A DNA stretch of 5,736 bases. Origin: Gammaproteobacteria bacterium (GTDB taxonomy: Bacteria > Pseudomonadota > Gammaproteobacteria > Steroidobacterales > Steroidobacteraceae). Position numbers and translations under genes: made by a program. The notes beneath the pieces were generated by a model. The model did no database searches and was not told where the DNA came from. It saw nothing but the letters and a program-made list of their open reading frames with translations. The stretch is from the NCBI GenBank assembly GCA_010031985.1, contig RGYP01000131.1:1-5736 (forward strand), read 5' to 3'. Below, in pieces: positions 1 to 5,736 of this stretch. Within the stretch, counting starts at the first letter, position 1. Each line of letters begins with the position of its first letter.

Positions 1-796
1 GCTTCTCGCCCATCATCCATTCGAGCTCGGCGAGCCTCGTGTGCAGATCCGCATTCCGCGGGAAACTGCGCACACCCTCGCGAAGAAACGTCAGCGCTTC
101 GAGCCAATTGCGTTGCAACACGCGCAGATCGGTGAGCGCGATGAGTGCGCTCGGAGCGTCTTTGCCTGCGAGCAGCGGACGCAAGGCCGCCTCCGCTTCG
201 ACGACTCGTCCGACACTGGCGAGTCGCGCTCCGAGTGCGAGCCAAAACGGACTGCGGGAGGCGTCCTGCTCGCCCGCTTGGGTGAGCACGTCGAGGGCGG
301 CCTGACGTTCGCCGGTCTGGGCGAGGGCCTCGGAGAGCAAGACGGTACCGTGGATTCCGCCGACGCCCTGCTTCGCTGCGCGCAGCACCGTGAGCGCCTC
401 GTCCGCCTGATCCATTTCTAGCAGCGTGCGCGCGAGACCAACCCGGGCCTGCGCCAGATCGAAGTTGTCGAGCGCCAAACGAAAAACGGCTTCTGCTTGA
501 GCGAGGTAACCCGAGCTGCGCAGCAGATTGCCGAGGTTGTTGGCGTACTCGGCGCGCATTTGCCGATTGACGCCCGGCAGATCGAGCGATCGACGCATGA
601 GATCTTCGGCGCGCGACAACTCGCCCTGCGCCCGCGCGACGAGACCCGCGAGATGCACGGCGGGGGCCCAGTCGGGAGTGGCGTGCAACGCTGCCGTCAC
701 CGCCGTGGCGGCGGACTCGAGTTCGCCCGCCGCGAGCGCGCGGTGCGCTTCGGTCAGAAGGGCGGTCGGACTGCTTGGCGTCGCGGAGCGCGTCAT
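1..796 (-). CDS. TPR-repeat protein, N-terminal part (3' end beyond left edge)
   Basis: An open minus-strand frame starts at ATG 796-794 and runs 265 codons to the window edge without a stop. The protein is made of helix-turn-helix pairs with TPR spacing and TPR-like A/G/L/Y positions: about residues 11-42 (contains AHRALAAGELESAATAV), 44-73, 84-112 (YANNLGNLLRSSGYLAQAE), 114-141, 149-177, 183-211 and 217-246. There is no signal peptide, so a cytoplasmic scaffold role is likely. No catalytic motif lies in the visible part. In related arrangements such TPR arrays precede a C-terminal sulfotransferase or 2-oxoglutarate oxygenase domain; that is inference and would lie to the left. The start is supported by a TATAGT box ending 6 nt upstream and by the absence of a Shine-Dalgarno sequence. 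It is divergent from the hydroxylase operon. TPR identity is fairly secure; exact function is unknown. Confidence 0.85.
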   Translation of the reverse strand, partial: MTRSATPSSPTALLTEAHRALAAGELESAATAVTAALHATPDWAPAVHLAGLVARAQGELSRAEDLMRRSLDLPGVNRQMRAEYANNLGNLLRSSGYLAQAEAVFRLALDNFDLAQARVGLARTLLEMDQADEALTVLRAAKQGVGGIHGTVLLSEALAQTGERQAALDVLTQAGEQDASRSPFWLALGARLASVGRVVEAEAALRPLLAGKDAPSALIALTDLRVLQRNWLEALTFLREGVRSFPRNADLHTRLAELEWMMGEK

Positions 797-802
797 GCGC
801 AG

Positions 803-808
803 ACTATA
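803..808 (-). promoter_or_regulatory. -10 element of the leftward TPR gene, leaderless type
   Basis: On the minus strand this reads TATAGT, five of six matches to the sigma-70 -10 consensus. Six bases (CTGCGC) separate it from the ATG at 796, which would place the transcription start on or next to the A of the start codon. I see no convincing -35 box at 16-18 bp spacing. Confidence 0.5.
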
Positions 809-829
809 TCCGGAAACGATCGACATGCT

Positions 830-840
830 GCCTGACAGGC
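830..840. other. Small palindrome over the -35 box, possible operator
   Basis: GCCTG-A-CAGGC is a perfect inverted repeat with 5 bp arms around one central base. It covers the -35 box (832-837) of the rightward promoter and lies about 40 bp upstream of the leftward start. A regulator binding here could affect both divergent genes. Arms this short can arise by chance in GC-rich DNA, so this is only a candidate. Confidence 0.25.
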
Positions 841-861
841 CGCGCATCGATCCGTTAGCAT
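832..861 (+). promoter_or_regulatory. Sigma-70-like promoter of the hydroxylase-sulfotransferase operon
   Basis: CTGACA at 832-837 matches five of six bases of the -35 consensus. After an 18 bp spacer, TAGCAT at 856-861 matches four of six of the -10 consensus. Six bases then lead directly to ATG 868, so the predicted transcript begins at the start codon and is leaderless. No Shine-Dalgarno sequence precedes the ATG, which agrees with this reading. Confidence 0.5.
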
Positions 862-867
862 CGCCGC

Positions 868-1437
868 ATGAAGTGCGCTGAACCCATGCGACATCTCGGT
901 GCGGTAGAGATCGCACCCTTCATCGCCGCGCTCGCTGCACAGCCCGACAGCCTCTGGGATGCCGATGGTCAGTTCCAAAAACAACTTGCGCCCTATCGCA
1001 AGACGCGGACGATTTATTTGCTGATGACCGTCGGTGGGCCGCTGGCGCCGACTCGCGAGCTGGCTGGCTGGGCACCACTGCGTCAGGTGTTCGCACCGAT
1101 CGCCGCGCGCATCGGCGAGTTTTATCCGCGGCCGGGCCGCGTACTCAACGCCCAGGTCGCGCTGCTCGGACCGGGGCTCGATATCCCCGAGCACGTCGAT
1201 TACGGGCCGACGCTCGAAGCGACACATCGCGTCCACGTACCCCTCGAGACCCACCCCGAGGTGCAGTTCATCGTCGAGGGTCAGAATGTACCGTTGCAGG
1301 TGGGCGAAGCCTACGAACTCGACAACATGCGACCTCATCGGGTGTTCAACCCATCGCCTTTTCGCCGTATTCACATCATCGTCGATTATTACGAAGAGCC
1401 GATGCCTGCGATCGTGGCCGCATCCGTCTTTCGATGA
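868..1437 (+). CDS. Aspartyl/asparaginyl beta-hydroxylase-like 2OG-Fe(II) oxygenase
   Basis: The 189-residue protein has the double-stranded beta-helix core of the Asp/Asn hydroxylase family (Asp_Arg_Hydrox type), non-haem Fe(II) enzymes that use 2-oxoglutarate and O2 to hydroxylate a side chain. The likely iron ligands are H109 and D111 in IPEHVDYG and H157 in NMRPHRVFN. R167 in FRRIHIIVDY is the probable 2-oxoglutarate carboxylate contact. RVHVPLETHPEVQF (from 121), the VEG turn near 136 and VGEAYELDN (145-153) follow the family order. Human AspH lacks the acidic ligand, so the intact H-x-D..H triad here is the classical arrangement. Length fits a single-domain bacterial member; there is no signal peptide or membrane segment. 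Its stop overlaps the next gene's start (ATGA, 1434-1437), implying translational coupling. ATG 868 is preferred over the in-frame ATG 886 because of the promoter spacing. The fold is secure; the substrate is unknown and could be a peptide, amino acid or lipid. Confidence 0.85.
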   Translation: MKCAEPMRHLGAVEIAPFIAALAAQPDSLWDADGQFQKQLAPYRKTRTIYLLMTVGGPLAPTRELAGWAPLRQVFAPIAARIGEFYPRPGRVLNAQVALLGPGLDIPEHVDYGPTLEATHRVHVPLETHPEVQFIVEGQNVPLQVGEAYELDNMRPHRVFNPSPFRRIHIIVDYYEEPMPAIVAASVFR

Positions 1438-2066
1438 CCATTTTGTCGCATCGGCACCGCTTCGTGTTCATTGCGGTGCCCAAGGTCGCAAGTCACAGCA
1501 TTCGCTTTGCGTTGCGCCCGCATCTCGGGCCCGACGACGAAGAGCAGGTTGCGCTGTTCGTGCGCAAGCGTATCGCGCGTCCGGTCTTCGATACGCAGGA
1601 GCACGGTCACCAGACCGCCGTCGAAGTGCGCGCTGCGATCGGCACAGACCTCTGGTCAAGTTATCTGTCCTTCGCCGTGGTCCGAAACCCTTGGGATCGG
1701 TTCGTGTCGTACGTGGCGTTCATGATGCGACACCACGGCGCCTTCGAGCGCGACCCGCGCGCGGCCATGCATCGGGTGTTGGCCAATCCGCAGAACCAGA
1801 GTCCGGTGCACTATCGATCGCAGATCGATTTTCTGACCGACGACTCTGGCGCACTGATCGTGTCCAAGATTTGTCGCGCCGAGCGACTACAACATGATTT
1901 CGACGAAGTGTGTGATCGCTTGACGTTGCCGCGCTGCACGCTCGAGACGCGCAATGCTTCGGTCCACCGTCCCTACGTCGATTACTACGACGACGAGCTT
2001 CGCGCTGCCGTGGCGGCCCGCTATCGGGCGGATATCGACTGCTTCGGTTATCGCTTCGGCGACTGA
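1434..2066 (+). CDS. Sulfotransferase, Sulfotransfer_2 family
   Basis: This 210-residue protein should transfer sulfonate from PAPS to a hydroxyl or amine. FVFIAVPKVASHSIRF (10-25) carries the 5'-phosphosulfate loop (PKVASHS, 16-22). GHQTAVEVRAAIG (58-70) holds the conserved His/Thr segment. SFAVVRNPWDRFVSYV (79-94) is the 3'-phosphate motif with R84 and S92. The C-terminal half shows the family's IDFL (131-134), the NAS..H motif (174-178), and YYDDELRAAVAARYRADIDCFGY (from 184). It appears complete and has no transmembrane segment, unlike many Golgi-type relatives, so it is probably soluble. The start overlaps the hydroxylase stop by 4 bp with no separate Shine-Dalgarno sequence, so it is translated from the same message. 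The pairing suggests that both enzymes act on one substrate, possibly with the sulfotransferase using an installed hydroxyl; that is inference. Family assignment is secure. Confidence 0.88.
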   Translation: MTILSHRHRFVFIAVPKVASHSIRFALRPHLGPDDEEQVALFVRKRIARPVFDTQEHGHQTAVEVRAAIGTDLWSSYLSFAVVRNPWDRFVSYVAFMMRHHGAFERDPRAAMHRVLANPQNQSPVHYRSQIDFLTDDSGALIVSKICRAERLQHDFDEVCDRLTLPRCTLETRNASVHRPYVDYYDDELRAAVAARYRADIDCFGYRFGD

Positions 2067-2068
2067 CT

Positions 2069-2093
2069 ATCGATCAATCCGGCCTCGATCGAT
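2069..2093. other. Inverted repeat between convergent genes
   Basis: ATCGATC (2069-2075) and GATCGAT (2087-2093) are perfect inverted copies separated by 11 bases, filling almost all of the 26 bp gap between two convergent stop codons. The position suits a shared transcription end. However, the stem is only 7 bp, has three G/C pairs and is not followed by a T run, so it is a weak terminator candidate at best. Confidence 0.25.
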
Positions 2094-3823
2094 CAGGGCT
2101 TGAAGTCGGGGACGTTCGGGTAGGCCTCGAGCACCGGGCCGAGCGCGACTTTGAGCGGGTCCAGCCAAGGTTCGTAATGGCGCCAATGATCGACGCCTTC
2201 CTTGTAGATGGGTCGGCGTACCTGCTCCGAGCTTGCCGTGCGCACGATCCTGTCGTTTTCGTAAAAACGCAGACATCGATCCTCGAACGGCAAGCCGCAG
2301 TACTCGAGCAGACGCCGCACCTCGTTCTCGGTGTCATCGACCATGCGCTCGTAGATCACCCGATGCACGCGACCCGGCAGCACGGCATCGTAGTGCGCCA
2401 TGAGTTCGACGTAATCGCGATAGAAGCGACCGATGTTCTCGAGTCCGTACGAGAACAACTGGCCCATCGCAAAGTGCTGCTTGAAGTTGCTGAAGCACGA
2501 GGCGAGCGGATGGCGTCGCGCATCGATGATGCGCGCATTGGGCAAAATCAGATGGATCAGCCCGAGATGGGTGAAGTTGTTCGGCATCTTGTCGATGAAA
2601 AACGCTCTGCCGAGCTTGCGATGCACGCGCGTCGTCGTGAGATACCGCTCGCCAAAGCCGCGCCATTCCTCGGCCTTCACCCCGGCGAGCAGTGGCAGGT
2701 AGTCGAAGTCGCCCTTGTCCTTGCGACGTTCGGCGATGCCGCGGGCGATGTCGGTGACGTCTTGCAGCTCCATCGTGCCCTCGACCTGCGAATGGCTCGA
2801 GAGAATCTGCTCGATCAGGGTTGAACCAGCGCGTGGCAAGCCGACGATGAAGATGGGATCTGGTGCCTGGAAACCGAGACCCGCACGCTCATCAAAGAAT
2901 TCGCGGGTCAGCAGCTGTTGGCTGCGTCGCAGATTGATGGTCGAAGTTTCGATGTCGTAGTGCGCATCGAGCAGGCGCAGGCGATTGCCGGCGTCGTAAT
3001 GCCCAAAGGACTCGGCATAGCGGCGCGCATCTTCCAGCGCCTTGCCGAGCGCGAACTCGAAATGCAGTCGATCCTCGTTGGCGAGATCGCTGCGCTGCAG
3101 CTGTGCTTGCATGGCGGCAATGTCTGCCGCATCGAATTTGACCGTCTTCAGATTGGCGAGGCTCCACCACGCTTCGCCGAGACGCGGCTCGAGCTCGATC
3201 GAACGACGATAGGCCGCGATGCTTTCGGTTTGTCGCCCCGAGGCCTTGAGCACGTGACCGAAGGCCATCCAGAGCTTGGGCTGCTGCGGGTATTCACGCG
3301 TCAGCCCGTCGTAGAGCGCGACCGTGCGCTCGATCTCGCTGGTTTTGCTGAGCACGGAGGCGAGCAGCGCCCGATAGGCGGGGTTTTGCGGTTCGCCGAG
3401 CAATGCTTGCTCGAGATCGTGCTGCGCGGCGACGGCATGGCCTGCGCGGTAGCTCGAGAGCGCGCGGGCGAACCGGGCGCCGGGGAACTCGCCGAGTGCG
3501 AGACAGCGCCCGAGCAGGGCGATGGCATCGGCGTCTTTCTGGCGCCAAAAAGCGGCCTCGGCGCGTAGTCGCAGTGCGAGGGGGTGATCGGGCTGCTGGC
3601 GCAAGTACTCGCGCAGCAGGAAGTCGGCTTCGGGAACCCGCTCGTCGCAGAGTGCCTGTGCAGCCCTTTGCAGCGGCGGATCGTGGGCGAGGGCGCGCAG
3701 GAATTGCGCGGTGGCCAGTCGCGAGCGGTCGAGCTCCCCCATCACGAGGTGCTGCCAGACGCGATCGAGCCGTTCGCGGTCGGCCGCCGAGAGCGCCAGG
3801 GTGGGGGGGTGCGTCATCGCCAT
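2093..3823 (-). CDS. TPR-sulfotransferase fusion protein
   Basis: The 576-residue protein has two parts. Residues about 60-285 are TPR-like helical repeats (for example 114-146, 147-180, and 183-214 with WMAFGHVLKASGRQTESIAA). Residues about 322-576 form a Sulfotransfer_3-type domain: DPIFIVGLPRAGSTLIEQIL (322-341) with the PAPS 5'-phosphosulfate loop PRAGSTL (330-336), FIDKMPNNFTHLGLI (409-423), ARRHPLASCFSNF (435-447) as the 3'-phosphate motif with R437 and S445, and the typical tail VRRPIYKEGVDHW (535-547). This architecture is common in Gammaproteobacteria and is presumed to sulfate a substrate held by the TPR part. No signal peptide is seen. ATG 3823 has no Shine-Dalgarno sequence but has TACGCT 7 nt upstream; ATG 3817 (residue 3) is an alternative. 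A run of seven C falls in codons 5-8. It converges with the other sulfotransferase, which belongs to a different family. Domain calls are secure; the substrate is unknown. Confidence 0.92.
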   Translation of the reverse strand: MAMTHPPTLALSAADRERLDRVWQHLVMGELDRSRLATAQFLRALAHDPPLQRAAQALCDERVPEADFLLREYLRQQPDHPLALRLRAEAAFWRQKDADAIALLGRCLALGEFPGARFARALSSYRAGHAVAAQHDLEQALLGEPQNPAYRALLASVLSKTSEIERTVALYDGLTREYPQQPKLWMAFGHVLKASGRQTESIAAYRRSIELEPRLGEAWWSLANLKTVKFDAADIAAMQAQLQRSDLANEDRLHFEFALGKALEDARRYAESFGHYDAGNRLRLLDAHYDIETSTINLRRSQQLLTREFFDERAGLGFQAPDPIFIVGLPRAGSTLIEQILSSHSQVEGTMELQDVTDIARGIAERRKDKGDFDYLPLLAGVKAEEWRGFGERYLTTTRVHRKLGRAFFIDKMPNNFTHLGLIHLILPNARIIDARRHPLASCFSNFKQHFAMGQLFSYGLENIGRFYRDYVELMAHYDAVLPGRVHRVIYERMVDDTENEVRRLLEYCGLPFEDRCLRFYENDRIVRTASSEQVRRPIYKEGVDHWRHYEPWLDPLKVALGPVLEAYPNVPDFKP

Positions 3824-3830
3824 GGTCGAT

Positions 3831-3836
3831 AGCGTA
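3831..3836 (-). promoter_or_regulatory. -10-like element of the TPR-sulfotransferase gene, leaderless type
   Basis: The minus strand reads TACGCT, which fits TANNNT but only three of six consensus bases. It ends 7 nt before ATG 3823, so transcription would begin at or beside the start codon. No good -35 box is visible. The call rests mainly on its likeness in position to the elements before the genes at 796 and 868. Confidence 0.35.
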
Positions 3837-3840
3837 AACT
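3835..3840 (+). promoter_or_regulatory. -10-like element of the small exported protein gene
   Basis: TAAACT matches four of six bases of the -10 consensus. It would start transcription near 3847, giving a leader of about 26 nt that contains the GGAGG ribosome binding site. It shares two bases with the leftward -10 element. The -35 region (around 3812-3817) is poor, so this is tentative. Confidence 0.35.
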
Positions 3841-3859
3841 ACGTCGCCTGCCCAGATTC

Positions 3860-3864
3860 GGAGG
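3860..3864 (+). promoter_or_regulatory. Shine-Dalgarno sequence deciding the start at 3873
   Basis: GGAGG lies 8 nt before ATG 3873 and is the only strong ribosome binding site in the window. It decides against longer in-frame starts further upstream, which would also overlap the TPR-sulfotransferase gene and bury the signal peptide. Confidence 0.75.
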
Positions 3865-3872
3865 TTGCAGCC

Positions 3873-4235
3873 ATGGTCCGCATCGCCTTCTCCATTCGCC
3901 TCGCCGCCATCGTCGCGCTTATATGCGCCGTGCCGGGCATGGCCCAACAATCGTCGCCGGCAGCCGCCCCCGCGCCCGGATCAGCCACTGCCGCCGCGCC
4001 GGCCTCCGCACCGACGGCCGCGACTCAAGATTCGGTCGCCGTGTCTTCGGCGACCGCCGCCGAGGCCAAGAAAATCACCTGCCGCACGGAGCGCGTCACG
4101 GGTTCGAATTTCCGCACCCGCAAGGTCTGCTCGACGCCAAACTCCGAAAAAGCCTCGGGCGACTGGGTGCGCGATCAACAGGATCGCGGTGCGATCGGCG
4201 CCTCGGCCATCGTCAATGCCGCGGGCGGCGGCTGA
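3873..4235 (+). CDS. Small exported protein with a two-cysteine C-terminal motif
   Basis: The 120-residue protein begins with a Sec signal peptide: basic R3 and R9, a hydrophobic core LAAIVALICAV (10-20), and probable cleavage after GMA at residue 24. Residues 25-66 are a low-complexity Ala/Pro/Ser linker. The conserved-looking part is ITCRTERVTGSNFRTRKVCS (68-87), where C70 and C86 could form a disulfide around a TGS turn. The rest is polar and ends in GGG. Short exported proteins with C-R-x-E-x-x-T-G-S...R-x-C-x-T patterns occur in several proteobacteria as uncharacterised proteins; this likeness is from memory. No cysteine of lipobox type is present, so a periplasmic or secreted location is expected. 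The start is fixed by GGAGG at 3860-3864. It is divergent from the TPR-sulfotransferase and convergent with ettA. Function is unknown; whether the nearby modifying enzymes act on it is not shown. Confidence 0.8.
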   Translation: MVRIAFSIRLAAIVALICAVPGMAQQSSPAAAPAPGSATAAAPASAPTAATQDSVAVSSATAAEAKKITCRTERVTGSNFRTRKVCSTPNSEKASGDWVRDQQDRGAIGASAIVNAAGGG

Positions 4236-4254
4236 CGCTGCGCCGTAAGCCACG

Positions 4255-4278
4255 CGCGTCCCGCGTCGCGTCCCGCGG
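4255..4278. repeat. Two tandem copies of a 12-bp unit
   Basis: CGCGTCCCGCG occurs at 4255-4265 and again at 4267-4277, a period of 12 bp, inside the 55 bp gap between two convergent genes. It has no coding role and forms no clear hairpin with a T run. It may be simple replication slippage. No terminator is recognisable in this gap. Confidence 0.6.
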
Positions 4279-4290
4279 AGCTACGAAAAC

Positions 4291-5736
<1,446 letters not shown>

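Noticed and set aside
793..1374. 193-residue open frame on the minus strand across the hydroxylase gene
   Set aside because: It is antisense to a gene with clear catalytic motifs, overlaps the start of the leftward TPR gene, and shows no recognisable domain; GC-rich codon bias keeps such shadow frames open.
1034..1897. 287-residue plus-strand open frame
   Set aside because: It spans the hydroxylase and sulfotransferase in another frame, with an Arg/Ser-rich composition typical of a frame shadow.
2067..2095. Strong bidirectional terminator between the convergent genes
   Set aside because: The stem is only 7 bp with three G/C pairs and lacks a T run on either side; kept only as a low-confidence inverted repeat.
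2177..2824. 215-residue plus-strand open frame inside the TPR-sulfotransferase
   Set aside because: Antisense to the sulfotransferase domain, whose PAPS motifs prove the minus-strand reading.
3711..3872. Upstream extension of the small exported protein
   Set aside because: It overlaps the TPR-sulfotransferase gene, has Arg/Ser-rich shadow composition, and would put the signal peptide in the middle of the protein; GGAGG before 3873 fixes the start.

Overview
This 5.7 kb window is GC-rich, tightly packed chromosomal DNA. It holds six protein-coding genes, and two of them run off the window edges. The gene content (EttA, a Gram-negative type signal peptide, TPR-sulfotransferases beside 2-oxoglutarate oxygenases) fits a gammaproteobacterium, perhaps of the Xanthomonadales/Nevskiales/Steroidobacter type. 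That placement is inference only. There is no RNA gene, mobile element, CRISPR array or gene-free stretch over 300 bases; the longest gap is about 71 bp.

Layout. (1) 1-796, minus strand: the N-terminal 265 codons of a tetratricopeptide-repeat (TPR) protein that continues past the left edge. (2) 797-867: a divergent promoter region with a small palindrome. (3) 868-2066, plus strand: a two-gene operon of an aspartyl/asparaginyl beta-hydroxylase-like 2-oxoglutarate/Fe(II) oxygenase and a family-2 sulfotransferase, overlapping by ATGA. (4) 2093-3823, minus strand: a TPR-sulfotransferase fusion, convergent with the operon across 26 bp. (5) 3824-3872: a second divergent promoter region. (6) 3873-4235, plus strand: a small exported two-cysteine protein. 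(7) 4291-5736, minus strand: the translation factor EttA (ABC-F), cut at the right edge inside its first Walker A motif.

The left two thirds look like one functional island for hydroxylation and sulfation of a peptide, protein or small molecule: an oxygenase, two unrelated sulfotransferases and two TPR scaffolds. The substrate cannot be read from the sequence. The right third is housekeeping.

Two observations deserve most attention. First, EttA appears to lack, in frame, about 33 residues at the start of its second ABC domain: its sequence jumps from the end of the linker (IPPG) straight to [15 protein letters not shown], skipping the first strands and the adenine-stacking loop. Second, the three island genes with their own promoters have no Shine-Dalgarno sequence; each instead has a TANNNT -10 element 6-7 nt before the ATG, as in leaderless transcripts, whereas the small exported protein has a textbook GGAGG.
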